Notes: generated by a model from the sequence alone, not told the origin. A stretch of 34,966 nt of DNA from Bacteroidota bacterium (GCA_023422635.1 JAFAGO010000057.1:1-34966); one strand, 5' to 3'. Shown: positions 16,157 through 24,888, counted from the first letter of the stretch. Made by a program: numbers and translations.

Positions 16157-16193
16157 AAAATCCAGCAAATTCAATTTGCTGGATTTTGTTTTT
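16157..16193. terminator. Bidirectional terminator between the RlpA-like gene and xth
   Basis: Perfect 15-base inverted repeat AAAATCCAGCAAATT / AATTTGCTGGATTTT (16157-16171, 16173-16187), with T-rich sequence on both sides. It can serve the two converging genes. Confidence 0.8.
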
Positions 16194-16229
16194 ATAATCG
16201 ATTTGATATGAATTTGTCATCAAAAAAAA

Positions 16230-16988
16230 TTAGACTTCAATTAATATTGGGCAATGGTCGGAGTGTATAACATCTTTTAAAATTACAGACCGTTTTAGTT
16301 GAGATTCTAAAGTTTCTGTGATAAAATGATAATCGAGTCGCCATCCTTTATTTCTTGCTCTGGAATTTTGTCGGTAACTCCACCATGTATATTGATCGGG
16401 GTTAGGATTTAGAAATCGGAAACTATCAATCAGTTTACATTCTTTCATAAAATTCGTCATCCATTCTCGTTCTATCGGTAAAAAACCAGATACATTTTGC
16501 AAGCGTACGGGATCATGAATGTCAATGGCTTCATGACAAATATTGAAATCGCCTGATATCACCAAATTAGGAATGCTTTTCTCTAGCTCCTTTATATACT
16601 TTAAAAAATCGTAACAGAATTCTAGTTTGTAGCCCAAGCGATCGATATTGGAGCCGCTTGGAACGTATACGGAAATTACTGAAAATTCATCGAAGTCGAC
16701 TCTAATAATTCTTCCTTCGCAATCGTATTTTTCAATGCCACAGCCGTAGACTACGTTTTTAGGTTGTACTTTCGTGGCAATTCCAACACCGCTATATCCT
16801 TTTCGTTGTGCGGGGAACCAAAAACTTTCGTAACCAATTTCTGCAAACTTTTGGCGGTCGATTTGGTCTGCCATCGCTTTGCTTTCTTGAATGCAAATTA
16901 CATCGGGGTTTGCAGATTGTAACCAAGTGGTGAAATCTTTATTCAGAACTGCACGAATTCCGTTTACGTTATAACTGATGATCTTCAT
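16230..16988 (-). CDS. xth: Exodeoxyribonuclease III (AP endonuclease)
   Basis: 252 residues, the normal length of the ExoA/XthA group. Motifs: SYNVNGIRA at the N-terminus, CIQESKA (metal-binding Glu), SVYVPSGS, ISGDFNICHEAID (GDFN), TWWSYR, KGWRLDYHF, HSDHCPI (catalytic Asp-His). It cleaves DNA 5' of abasic sites and degrades 3' ends in base-excision repair. The start MKIISYNVNG is the canonical one, which matters because the -7 box lies only four bases before it. Converges with the RlpA-like gene. Confidence 0.95.
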   Translation of the reverse strand: MKIISYNVNGIRAVLNKDFTTWLQSANPDVICIQESKAMADQIDRQKFAEIGYESFWFPAQRKGYSGVGIATKVQPKNVVYGCGIEKYDCEGRIIRVDFDEFSVISVYVPSGSNIDRLGYKLEFCYDFLKYIKELEKSIPNLVISGDFNICHEAIDIHDPVRLQNVSGFLPIEREWMTNFMKECKLIDSFRFLNPNPDQYTWWSYRQNSRARNKGWRLDYHFITETLESQLKRSVILKDVIHSDHCPILIEV

Positions 16989-16992
16989 ACCA

Positions 16993-17000
16993 CAAAAATA
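16993..17000 (-). promoter_or_regulatory. -7 element (TATTTTTG) almost touching the xth start
   Basis: Reads TATTTTTG on the minus strand and ends four bases before the ATG, so transcription would start at or next to the start codon. No TTTG at the expected -33 distance. Confidence 0.4.
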
Positions 17001-17027
17001 CTATATAATCGTGGAAAACTAGGACAC

Positions 17028-17066
17028 AAAAAAAGGGCGAAAAAAACCTGAAGATTCTTCTCGCCC
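17028..17066 (-). terminator. Rho-independent terminator of porX
   Basis: On the minus strand: GGGCGA (17061-17066) pairs with TCGCCC (17035-17040) and is followed by a T run. The intervening sequence carries a small inner GAAGA/TCTTC inverted repeat. Confidence 0.7.
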
Positions 17067-17094
17067 GCCCAAACTAAATAAACTATGAAAAAAA

Positions 17095-18636
17095 CTATTT
17101 GGGTTCTAGTATGCTGATGGGAATAATACATTCTTCAAGAGAAATACCACCATGCTGATAGGTTTCTTTATAGTAATTTACAAAATGATTATAGTTTTTT
17201 GGATATGCCAAAAAGGTGTTGTTTTTGGCAAAAATATATTTTGAACTGATGTTTCCTTTTGGAAGAAATATCTTTTCTGGCTGCGTAACCGCCCAAACTT
17301 CTTTATAGTCGTAGGTTAAACTTCGTCCTGTTTTGTAACGAATATTCGTTGAGGTTTCTCGATCGCCAACTACCTGACTTGGTTTTTTTACATAAATCGT
17401 TCCGTGGTCTGTAGTAATTACAAGTTTGAAGCCATTTTCGGCAGCGAGCTTAATAATTTTCAATAAAGACGAATTTTCGAACCAATTATAAGTAAGCGAA
17501 CGGAACGTTTTATCGTCTCGAATTAACTGATCAATGATGTGATTGTCGGTTTTTGCGTGAGAAAGGATATCGATAAAATTGTACACAATTACTAATAAAT
17601 CGTTGTTTTTGTGCTGGTTAAAGTCATCAAAAATTTTTCTTTCAAAATCGGCATTTAATATTTTTAGATATTTCATGGATTTTGAGGAAAGACCTAAACG
17701 CTTCATTTGATCTTCTAAAAAATCTCTTTCATATTCGTTCTTGTTGCCTTCTTCATTGTCATTAAACCATTTATCGGGAAAACGTTTCTCTATTTCGGAG
17801 GGCATCAATCCCGCAAAAAATGAGTTTCTCGCATACTGCGTTGCTGTTGGTAAAATGCTATAATAATAATCTTCTGAAACTTTATTGTAGAATTTCGTAA
17901 AGAGTGGTTCAATCACTTTCCACTGATCGTAACGTAAATTATCAATCATTAAAAGAAGAACTTTATCTTTTTCTACTGCAGGCTTCACTTTATCTTTGAA
18001 GAGCGTGTGGCTCATCATTGGTTTTTCATTGCTGTGCAACCAATCTTCGTAATTTTTTTCGATGAATTTAGAAAACTGAATGTTGGCTTCTTCTTTCTGA
18101 GATTGCAACAAATCAGCAAATTCACTATCAAAAACTTTATCAAACTTAATTTCCCAATTCAGGATTTTCTTGTAATATTCAGCCCAATCTTGCCAAGTTC
18201 TTAAGTAGGAAAGCTCCATAGAAAGATTACGGAATTCTTGTTGATATTGTTGTATCGTTTTCTGTTCCACCAAATTATCTTCTTGTAGATTTTTCTTTAG
18301 CGAAAGCAGAACCTGATTAGGATTCACTGGCTTTAATATATAATCCGAAATTTGCGAACCGATGGCTTGTTCCATAATATGCTCTTCTTCGCTTTTTGTC
18401 ACCATCACAATTTTCATTGAAGTATCTTTGTCCTTCAACATTGGGATGGCTTCCAAACCGGAAATTCCTGGCATATTTTCATCTAAAAGGGCAAGCTGAA
18501 ATTTTTCTCCATCAATAATTTCCAAAGCTTCATTCACATTGTTTACAGGAGTCACTTCGTAGCCTTTGTTTTCCAGAAAAACAATATGCGGTTTCAGCAA
18601 ATCGACTTCATCATCAATCCATAATATTTTCGACAT
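17095..18636 (-). CDS. porX: PorX-type response regulator with PglZ/alkaline-phosphatase effector domain
   Basis: 513 residues from the ATG at 18636; an upstream ATG at 18699 adds 21 residues unlike any receiver domain, so I start at MSKILWIDDE. Residues 1-118 are a CheY-like receiver: Asp8/Asp9, phospho-acceptor Asp52 (LLDENMPG), Thr80, Lys102. A helical linker follows (about 125-210). Residues from about 225 form a PglZ domain of the alkaline phosphatase superfamily: LLMIDNLRYDQW (Asp232), ILPTATQYARN, NFIDILSHAKTD, ITTDHGTIYV (Asp410-His411), YQHGGISLEE (His495). PorX controls the type IX secretion system with the sensor PorY and sigma factor SigP in Porphyromonas, and the PglZ domain cleaves oligonucleotides (established). 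No porY or sigma gene is adjacent. It has its own terminator. Confidence 0.93.
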   Translation of the reverse strand: MSKILWIDDEVDLLKPHIVFLENKGYEVTPVNNVNEALEIIDGEKFQLALLDENMPGISGLEAIPMLKDKDTSMKIVMVTKSEEEHIMEQAIGSQISDYILKPVNPNQVLLSLKKNLQEDNLVEQKTIQQYQQEFRNLSMELSYLRTWQDWAEYYKKILNWEIKFDKVFDSEFADLLQSQKEEANIQFSKFIEKNYEDWLHSNEKPMMSHTLFKDKVKPAVEKDKVLLLMIDNLRYDQWKVIEPLFTKFYNKVSEDYYYSILPTATQYARNSFFAGLMPSEIEKRFPDKWFNDNEEGNKNEYERDFLEDQMKRLGLSSKSMKYLKILNADFERKIFDDFNQHKNNDLLVIVYNFIDILSHAKTDNHIIDQLIRDDKTFRSLTYNWFENSSLLKIIKLAAENGFKLVITTDHGTIYVKKPSQVVGDRETSTNIRYKTGRSLTYDYKEVWAVTQPEKIFLPKGNISSKYIFAKNNTFLAYPKNYNHFVNYYKETYQHGGISLEECIIPISILEPK

Positions 18637-18806
18637 AAAAAATGATATTAAAATTAAGGGTAGTTCTTGTTGAATTTTAAACATCAAAAATACGACCAAA
18701 AGCTCTTAAATATTGCCCAAAAAACCGATGTAAACCGTTAAATTTGAGTTAAACCTGGCAATCGCATAAACTTCAAATACGATAAAACTTTCTGAAATGA
18801 AAATCT

Positions 18807-18814
18807 TACATTTG
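18807..18814 (+). promoter_or_regulatory. -7 element (TACATTTG) for the HD-domain gene
   Basis: TACATTTG matches TAnnTTTG and lies 22 bases before the ATG at 18837. The -33 region reads AAAA, so only half the promoter is supported. The 200-base gap between porX and this gene holds no other clear signal; a TATTTTTG on the minus strand at 18685-18692 might serve porX. Confidence 0.5.
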
Positions 18815-18836
18815 CCAGTATCATTTATCAACTATA

Positions 18837-20060
18837 ATGACCAATAAACTCAAAATTTTCAACGATCCCGTGCATGGTTTCATTCGCATTCCGTACGAAA
18901 TCCTCTTTGATGTCGTTGAGCATCCTTATTTTCAACGCTTGCGCAGAATTTCACAAACTGGTTTGCTCAGCACGATATTTCCTGGAGCTACGCATACACG
19001 TTTTCATCACGCTTTAGGAGCAATGCATCTAATGTTTACAGCACTTGATACACTGCGATTAAAAGGAGTTCAATTTAGCAAGGAAGAAGAAAAAGGCGCG
19101 TTATTGGCGATTTTAATGCACGATATTGGGCACGGCCCTTTCTCGCATGCGCTTGAAAATATGTTGATGGATGATTGGCATCACGAAAAGCTTTCGTTAT
19201 TGCTGATGAATGAACTGAATACTGTTTTTAATGGTGAAATGGATATTGCGATACAAATGTTTCAAGGGAAATACCATCGTAAATTTTTTAATCAATTAAT
19301 TTCTTCTCAGCTCGATGTTGATCGTTTGGATTATTTAAAGAGAGATAGTTTTTATACCGGTGTTTCTGATGGAAATATCAACGCACAACGAATTATTTCA
19401 ATGATGAATGTGGCAGATGATGAGTTAGTGGTTGATGCGAAAGGAATTTACTCCGTCGAAAATTTTCTTACCGCCAGAATGTTTATGTATTGGCAAGTGT
19501 ATTATCATAAAACGGCTGCTTTGGCAGAACATCTTTTGGTTAAGATTTTAGATCGCGCAAAGTATTTGGTTTCTGAAGGATTTCCTTTGAATGCGCCTGG
19601 AAATCTGAGCTATTTTTTACATAAAAATAAGTTCGAAAAAGCGACCACTGAAGATATACAGCGTTTTACACAATTAGATGATAACGATGTTATTCAAGCT
19701 ATGAAAGTTTGGCAATTTTGTGATGATCCCGTGCTTGCCTATTTCTGTTCATGTTTGATGCAACGCCAATTTCCGAAAACATTAATATCATCAACGCCAT
19801 TTGAGCAGGATTTTGTAGAAGAAATGATTGCGAAAACCAATACACATTTTGGGATTAAGAATGGTGATTTATTGGTGGACGAAATCTCTCGAAGTTTGCT
19901 CCCTTACAATCGATTAAAGCAGCCGATCTATCTTCTTCATAAAGATGGTGAAAAAGTAAAGTTGAATGAATCTGAAAATCAGATACTTTCGTCATCGATT
20001 ACCACAGGAAATACAAAATTTATACTTTCTTTTCCTCGAGAGATTCAGCATAAAAAATAG
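18837..20060 (+). CDS. HD-domain phosphohydrolase (dNTPase/SAMHD1-like)
   Basis: 407 residues. FNDPVHGFIRIP at the N-terminus and the metal-binding set HTRFHHALGA (His57/His58), LMHDIGHGPFSHALE (HD 95-96 with following HGPFSH), and DVDRLDYLKRD (late Asp) define the dGTPase/SAMHD1-like HD family. Members cleave dNTPs to deoxynucleoside plus triphosphate, or hydrolyse other nucleotides. No HTH or membrane region. Substrate cannot be assigned from sequence. The lpxD promoter follows directly, ten bases after the stop. Confidence 0.9.
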   Translation: MTNKLKIFNDPVHGFIRIPYEILFDVVEHPYFQRLRRISQTGLLSTIFPGATHTRFHHALGAMHLMFTALDTLRLKGVQFSKEEEKGALLAILMHDIGHGPFSHALENMLMDDWHHEKLSLLLMNELNTVFNGEMDIAIQMFQGKYHRKFFNQLISSQLDVDRLDYLKRDSFYTGVSDGNINAQRIISMMNVADDELVVDAKGIYSVENFLTARMFMYWQVYYHKTAALAEHLLVKILDRAKYLVSEGFPLNAPGNLSYFLHKNKFEKATTEDIQRFTQLDDNDVIQAMKVWQFCDDPVLAYFCSCLMQRQFPKTLISSTPFEQDFVEEMIAKTNTHFGIKNGDLLVDEISRSLLPYNRLKQPIYLLHKDGEKVKLNESENQILSSSITTGNTKFILSFPREIQHKK

Positions 20061-20068
20061 GGAGAAAA

Positions 20069-20099
20069 GTTGGGCTATTTCCCGAATTTCTTATCTTTG
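20069..20099 (+). promoter_or_regulatory. Promoter of the lpxD-lpxC/fabZ-lpxA operon
   Basis: GTTG (20069-20072), 19-base spacer, then TATCTTTG (20092-20099): full -7 match, three of four in the -33. The box ends six bases before the lpxD ATG (20106), so the transcript has little or no leader. Confidence 0.7.
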
Positions 20100-20105
20100 C
20101 AGGAT

Positions 20106-21137
20106 ATGGAATTTACAGCTTCGCAGATTGCAGGCCTCATCAACGGAACAATCATTGGGAATCCGGATACTGTGATTACCGGTGTTTCGCCGATTGAGAG
20201 CAGTGAGCAAGGGCATTTATCATTTATTGCTCAGGAACGTTTTGCTCATTTTCTTGAGACAACAAAAAGTTCTGTTCTTATTGTATCTAAAAATTTAATT
20301 ACCAAAAACGATTACACCTCAACGATTATTGCTGTTGATGATGCATATCTTTCTTTTCAGGTTTTAATGAATCTGTATCAAGAAATGCAATCAAAAAAAA
20401 CAGGAATTGAAGAAGGCTCTTTTTTGCATGAAACCGCTGAAGTAGGCAATGAAGTCTACATTGGCGCTTTTACCTATGTTTCAGAGAAAGCAAAAATAGG
20501 CGATGGAACTCAGGTTTTCCCCCAAGTCTATATCGGCAAAGGCGTGAAAATTGGTAAAAATTGCAAAATCGATAGCGGTGCTAGAATTTACGATTATTGC
20601 ATCATTGGTGATGATTGTATAATTCATTCCAATACCGTAATTGGTGGCGATGGATTTGGATTTCAACCCACTTCTGATGGCTTTAAAAAAATTCCACAAT
20701 TGGGGAATGTTATTATTGAAGATCAGGTGGAAATTGGATCCAATTGCTCTATAGATCGTGCTACAATCGGTTCCACAATTATTGGTAAAGGAACTAAAAT
20801 AGACAACCTTATTCAAATTGCACACAACGTCAAAATTGGTAAAAATAATGTAATAGCAGCGCAGGCTGGAATTGCAGGATCCACTACAATTGGCGATTGG
20901 AATCAGATTGGTGGACAGGTAGGAATTGTAGGCCATATTAAAATTGGCAATCAAGTAATGGTGCAAGCACAAAGTGGTGTAAACGCCAATGTAAACGATA
21001 AAGAAATTTTATATGGAAGTCCTGCAATCTCGGCAAGTGATTTCCGTAGAAATTATGTGCATTTCCGCAAGTTTAGTGAAGTTGTAAAACGTATTGATAC
21101 TCTAGAAAAAAACTCAAAAGATCATCCTAATGAGTGA
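20106..21137 (+). CDS. lpxD: UDP-3-O-acylglucosamine N-acyltransferase
   Basis: 343 residues, the typical LpxD length. I use the ATG at 20106 (MEFTASQIAGLING); an in-frame upstream start at 20070 would lie inside the promoter. N-terminal uridine-binding domain (about 1-100), then hexapeptide repeats with NVIIEDQVEIGSNCSIDRA and LIQIAHNVKIG, where His240 is the catalytic histidine (His239 in E. coli), then a C-terminal helix (RRNYVHFRKFSEVVKRI). It adds the N-linked 3-hydroxyacyl chain from acyl-ACP in lipid A synthesis. Its end overlaps lpxC by eight bases. Confidence 0.95.
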   Translation: MEFTASQIAGLINGTIIGNPDTVITGVSPIESSEQGHLSFIAQERFAHFLETTKSSVLIVSKNLITKNDYTSTIIAVDDAYLSFQVLMNLYQEMQSKKTGIEEGSFLHETAEVGNEVYIGAFTYVSEKAKIGDGTQVFPQVYIGKGVKIGKNCKIDSGARIYDYCIIGDDCIIHSNTVIGGDGFGFQPTSDGFKKIPQLGNVIIEDQVEIGSNCSIDRATIGSTIIGKGTKIDNLIQIAHNVKIGKNNVIAAQAGIAGSTTIGDWNQIGGQVGIVGHIKIGNQVMVQAQSGVNANVNDKEILYGSPAISASDFRRNYVHFRKFSEVVKRIDTLEKNSKDHPNE

Positions 21138-22527
21138 TAAACAAAAAACCCTTAAGCAAGAAGTAACCCTTTCTGGAATTGGTTTGCATACCGGTAAACA
21201 GGTAAGTCTTACCATTAAACCAGCAAAGGAAAATACAGGTTTCGTATTCGTGCGAACCGATTTAGAAGGACATCCGCAAGTAGAAGCCGATGTTAATTAT
21301 GTTACCACAACAGAACGTGGAACAACTTTGGAAAAATTAGGTGTACGCATCCACACCTGCGAGCATTTGCTTGCCGCATTAGTAGGTTGCGATATCGACA
21401 ATGCTATATTAGAAATGAACAGCGCAGAACCACCAATTTTAGATGGTTCTTCAAAATTCTTTGTTGAAGCCATTGAAAATGTTGGAATTGAAGAACAATC
21501 CATTCCAAGAGAATATTTGGTGATTAAAGAAGTGCTAAGTTATATGGATCCAAATACGGGATCCGAAATTACCGTGATTCCTTCCGATACCTATGAAATT
21601 ACCACAATGGTAGATTTCGGTACCAAAGTGTTAGGTACTCAAAATGCAACTTTAAGAGATATTTCGGAGTTTAAAGATGAAATCGCTTCTGCTAGAACAT
21701 TTAGCTTTCTTCACGAACTTGAAATGCTTTTGGACGCGGGATTAATTAAAGGTGGAGATATTTCGAATGCCATCGTGTATGTTGATAAGGAATTAACGCC
21801 TGAAACTTCAGAAAAACTTAAAAAAGCATTTGGTAAGGAAAATGTTTCCATTCGTCCAAATGGTATTTTAGATAATTTAACCTTAAACTATCCTAACGAA
21901 GCCGCTCGCCATAAATTATTAGATGTTATTGGAGATTTGGCTCTTGTTGGAGTGAAAATTAAAGGAAAAGTAATCGCTACAAAACCTGGTCATTTTGTAA
22001 ACACGCAGTTTGCAAAAAAACTAAACCGCCAGTGGAAACTTCAAAAAAAGAAAAATGTGCCCGATATCGACTTGTTAAAAGAGCCGGTATTTGATATCAA
22101 TGGAATTATGCGTTTACTTCCGCATCGTCCACCATTTTTATTGATCGATCGCATTATGGAACTTTCGGATTCTCATGTTGTCGGCGTAAAAAATGTGTCG
22201 ATGAATGAACCCTATTTTGTTGGTCATTTCCCAAAAGAACCGGTAATGCCAGGTGTTCTTCAAATTGAAGCCATGGCGCAAACAGGCGGAATTTTGGTAC
22301 TTGCCAATGTTCCAGATCCCGAAAATTACTCAACCTATTTCGTGAAAATGGATAAAGTAAAATTCAAAAAGAAAGTAGTTCCCGGCGATACGCTTATTTT
22401 TAAAATTGAATTAATAGAACCAATCAGAAGAGGAATCGTACATATGCAAGGATACGGCTATGTCGGCGATTCTGTAGTGGTAGAAGCCGAATTAATGGCG
22501 CAAGTTGCAAAATCCAAAACAGAGTAA
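21130..22527 (+). CDS. lpxC/fabZ: Bifunctional UDP-3-O-acyl-N-acetylglucosamine deacetylase / 3-hydroxyacyl-ACP dehydratase
   Basis: 465 residues. LpxC part (about 1-305): GIGLHTGKQ, HTCEHLLAAL (zinc His79), ARHKLLDVIGDL (zinc His261, Asp265), KPGHFVN (His288). FabZ part (about 320-465): LLPHRPPFLLID, GHFPKEPVMPG (catalytic His366), QIEAMAQTGG (Glu380). This fusion is well known in Bacteroidota. It links the committed step of lipid A synthesis to the competing step of fatty acid elongation in fixed proportion. No gap to lpxA: stop and next ATG are adjacent. Confidence 0.97.
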   Translation: MSDKQKTLKQEVTLSGIGLHTGKQVSLTIKPAKENTGFVFVRTDLEGHPQVEADVNYVTTTERGTTLEKLGVRIHTCEHLLAALVGCDIDNAILEMNSAEPPILDGSSKFFVEAIENVGIEEQSIPREYLVIKEVLSYMDPNTGSEITVIPSDTYEITTMVDFGTKVLGTQNATLRDISEFKDEIASARTFSFLHELEMLLDAGLIKGGDISNAIVYVDKELTPETSEKLKKAFGKENVSIRPNGILDNLTLNYPNEAARHKLLDVIGDLALVGVKIKGKVIATKPGHFVNTQFAKKLNRQWKLQKKKNVPDIDLLKEPVFDINGIMRLLPHRPPFLLIDRIMELSDSHVVGVKNVSMNEPYFVGHFPKEPVMPGVLQIEAMAQTGGILVLANVPDPENYSTYFVKMDKVKFKKKVVPGDTLIFKIELIEPIRRGIVHMQGYGYVGDSVVVEAELMAQVAKSKTE

Positions 22528-23316
22528 ATGATTCACCAATTAGCAGCAGTAGATCGCAGAGCGAAAATAGGGAAAAGTGTAGTGGTAGAGCCATTTACCA
22601 CCATTGCGGCAGATGTAAGTATCGGCGATGGAACGTGGATTGGATCGAATGTAACCATTATGGATGGAGCAAGAATTGGTAAAAATTGCAAAATTTTTCC
22701 AGGAGCGGTAATCTCTGCAATTCCCCAAGATTTAAAATTTGATGGGGAAGATACCCAAGTATACGTTGGTGATAATAGCACGATTCGTGAATGTGTAACC
22801 ATTAACCGAGGAACCAAAGCATTAGGATATACCAAAGTGGGAGATAATTGTTTAATCATGGCAACAGCACACGTGGCACACGATTGTGTTATCGGGAACA
22901 ATGTTGTAATTGCAAACGGATGTGGAATCGCAGGTCATGTAGAAATCGGCGATTTTGTAGTTATGGGCGGCTTAAGCGCAGTTCAGCAATTTGGCAAAAT
23001 CGGTAAACATGTGATGGTTTCTGGAGGAAGTTTGATCCGAAAAGATATTCCACCGTATGTAAAAGTTGCCAGAGAACCGATTTCCTATGCAGGAATCAAT
23101 TCAGTTGGATTGCGGAGAAGAGGATTCACCAACGAAAAAATATTTGAAATTCAAAAAATATACAGATATATTTTTCAAATGAAACTCAATGTTACCCAAG
23201 CAACATCTTACATCGAAAAAGAAATGTTGCCTACTGCGGAACGCGACGAAATTTTGGAATTTATCCGTAACTCACCAAGAGGAATTATCAGAGGATACGG
23301 AACCGGAAAAGAATAA
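22528..23316 (+). CDS. lpxA: UDP-N-acetylglucosamine O-acyltransferase
   Basis: 262 residues, normal LpxA size. Hexapeptide helix from residue 1 (IHQLAAVDRRAKIGKSV), FPGAVISAIPQDLKFDGE, RECVTINRGT, and MATAHVAHDCVIGNN with catalytic His118 (His125 in E. coli). The C-terminal helical bundle (YRYIFQMKLNVTQATSYIEKE) is complete. It performs the first step of lipid A synthesis, transferring a 3-hydroxyacyl chain to UDP-GlcNAc. It directly follows lpxC/fabZ. Confidence 0.96.
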   Translation: MIHQLAAVDRRAKIGKSVVVEPFTTIAADVSIGDGTWIGSNVTIMDGARIGKNCKIFPGAVISAIPQDLKFDGEDTQVYVGDNSTIRECVTINRGTKALGYTKVGDNCLIMATAHVAHDCVIGNNVVIANGCGIAGHVEIGDFVVMGGLSAVQQFGKIGKHVMVSGGSLIRKDIPPYVKVAREPISYAGINSVGLRRRGFTNEKIFEIQKIYRYIFQMKLNVTQATSYIEKEMLPTAERDEILEFIRNSPRGIIRGYGTGKE

Positions 23317-23357
23317 TCCTCAATATTTATAATAAACATTAAACTTAATAGAACTGA

Positions 23358-23921
23358 ATGGCAACAACAGCTGATATCAGAAAAGGTCTTTGCATCGAGT
23401 ACAGCAACGACATTTACAAGGTAATCGAATTCTTGCATGTGAAGCCCGGAAAAGGTCCGGCTTTTGTGCGTACAAAACTTAAATCAGTAACCAACGGAAA
23501 AGTAGTAGACAATACCTTTTCTGCGGGGCATAAAATTGAAGAAGTAAAAGTAATCACGAGAAAATTTCAATATCTATATGATGACGATAATGGTTTTCAC
23601 TTTATGAATAACGATGATTTCTCTCAAATCTACATTAATAAAGATATGATTGAGAACGCACAATTCATGAAAGCTGGTGAAGAAGTTACTATTATTTTAA
23701 AAGAAGTTGACGAATCTCCACTATCTGCCGAAATTCCACCAACCGTATTTCTTGAAGTTATTGAAGCAGAACCAGGTGTAAAAGGAAATACCGCGACCAA
23801 CGCACTTAAAAATGCAATTGTTGAAACAGGTGCTCGCGTAATGGTTCCACTTTTCATTGAAGCTGGCGATAAAATTAAAGTAAATACAGAAGACGGTTCT
23901 TATATCGAGCGTGTAAAATAA
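23358..23921 (+). CDS. efp: Translation elongation factor P
   Basis: 187 residues with the three EF-P beta-barrel domains. FLHVKPGKGPAFVRTKLK holds the tip lysine (Lys32) at the position of E. coli Lys34; the loop is PGKG. The C-terminal domain GNTATNALKNAIVETGARVMVP and the end GDKIKVNTEDGSYIERVK match the family. It rescues ribosomes stalled at proline stretches. It follows lpxA by 41 bases, probably in the same transcript, and ends at a strong terminator. Confidence 0.97.
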   Translation: MATTADIRKGLCIEYSNDIYKVIEFLHVKPGKGPAFVRTKLKSVTNGKVVDNTFSAGHKIEEVKVITRKFQYLYDDDNGFHFMNNDDFSQIYINKDMIENAQFMKAGEEVTIILKEVDESPLSAEIPPTVFLEVIEAEPGVKGNTATNALKNAIVETGARVMVPLFIEAGDKIKVNTEDGSYIERVK

Positions 23922-23934
23922 TCAACAATACAAC

Positions 23935-23969
23935 AAAAAGTTCAGCGATCGATCATGCTGAACTTTTTT
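23935..23969 (+). terminator. Rho-independent terminator after efp
   Basis: Stem AAAAGTTCAGC (23936-23946) / GCTGAACTTTT (23957-23967), 11 pairs, loop of ten bases that itself contains GATCGATC, then more T. Confidence 0.85.
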
Positions 23970-23982
23970 CATCTTTAGGAGT

Positions 23983-24882
23983 ATGAATTTTCAACAACCA
24001 CAAACGCTTAAAACAGTTGCTAATCTCATTAAAGCCAAATTTGTTGGCGATGAAGATTTTCCTATTTTAGGAACCAACGAAATCCATATGGTTCGTCCAG
24101 GAGATATTGTTTTTGTTAATCATCCAAAATATTACGATAAAGCTTTACAATCGGCGGCAACCGTAATTCTTATCGATAAGGAAGTAGCGTGCCCAGAAGG
24201 CAAAGCGCTTTTGGTTTCCGATGATCCATTTCGTGATTTTAATGCGATCAATACGCATTATACCAAAATTTTCAACTTTAAAGAAGAACTTCATGATGTT
24301 GAAATCGGTGAGAATACCTTTATTCATCCCTCTGCAATTATTGGCAATAATGTAAGGATTGGTAAAAATTGTCACATTTTTCCCAACGTCGTGATTGGCG
24401 ATCGTACGGAGATTGGCGATAACGTAATTATTCAGAGCAATACTGTTTTGGGTGGCGATGCATTTTATTATCGAAAATTATATGGAAATTTCGATCGTTT
24501 AATTTCAGTCGGAAATGTTGTTATCGAAAATAATGTAGAAATAGGAAACGGATGCACGATCGATCGTGGAGTAACGGCATCAACCATCATTGGTGAAGGA
24601 TCGGTATTGGATAATCAAATTCAGATTGGTCATGATACCATTATTGGCAAAAAAGTGCTAATTGCATCGCAAACGGGAATTGCTGGCTGTTGTACTATTG
24701 AAGATGAAGTAACCATTTGGGGACAAGTGGGAATGGCTTCGGGAGTTCGCATCGAAAATGGGACAGTTCTTTTAGCAAAATGTGGTGTAAACCGCGATTT
24801 GAAGAAAGGAACGTATTTCGGTCCAATTGCAGAAGAATTCAGAGACTATTTGCGTAAAGAAGTAAAACTGAAAAACTTGTAG
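23983..24882 (+). CDS. LpxD-like acyltransferase paralogue
   Basis: 299 residues, about 45 shorter than the LpxD at 20106. It keeps an N-terminal uridine-binding-like domain (LKTVANLIKAKFVGDEDFPILG) and the beta-helix with NVVIENNVEIGNGCTIDRG and NQIQIGHDTIIG; His217 occupies the catalytic position. The C-terminal helix is shorter (FRDYLRKEVKLKNL). Family assignment as a UDP-3-O-acylglucosamine N-acyltransferase is clear, but substrate and acyl chain may differ from LpxD proper. It starts 14 bases after the efp terminator, so expression may depend on readthrough or an unseen promoter. Confidence 0.88.
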   Translation: MNFQQPQTLKTVANLIKAKFVGDEDFPILGTNEIHMVRPGDIVFVNHPKYYDKALQSAATVILIDKEVACPEGKALLVSDDPFRDFNAINTHYTKIFNFKEELHDVEIGENTFIHPSAIIGNNVRIGKNCHIFPNVVIGDRTEIGDNVIIQSNTVLGGDAFYYRKLYGNFDRLISVGNVVIENNVEIGNGCTIDRGVTASTIIGEGSVLDNQIQIGHDTIIGKKVLIASQTGIAGCCTIEDEVTIWGQVGMASGVRIENGTVLLAKCGVNRDLKKGTYFGPIAEEFRDYLRKEVKLKNL

Positions 24883-24888
24883 TAAACC

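Noticed and set aside
18637..18699. 21-residue N-terminal extension of PorX
   Set aside because: Receiver domains begin as MSKILWIDDE; the extension has no counterpart and lies in the upstream region.
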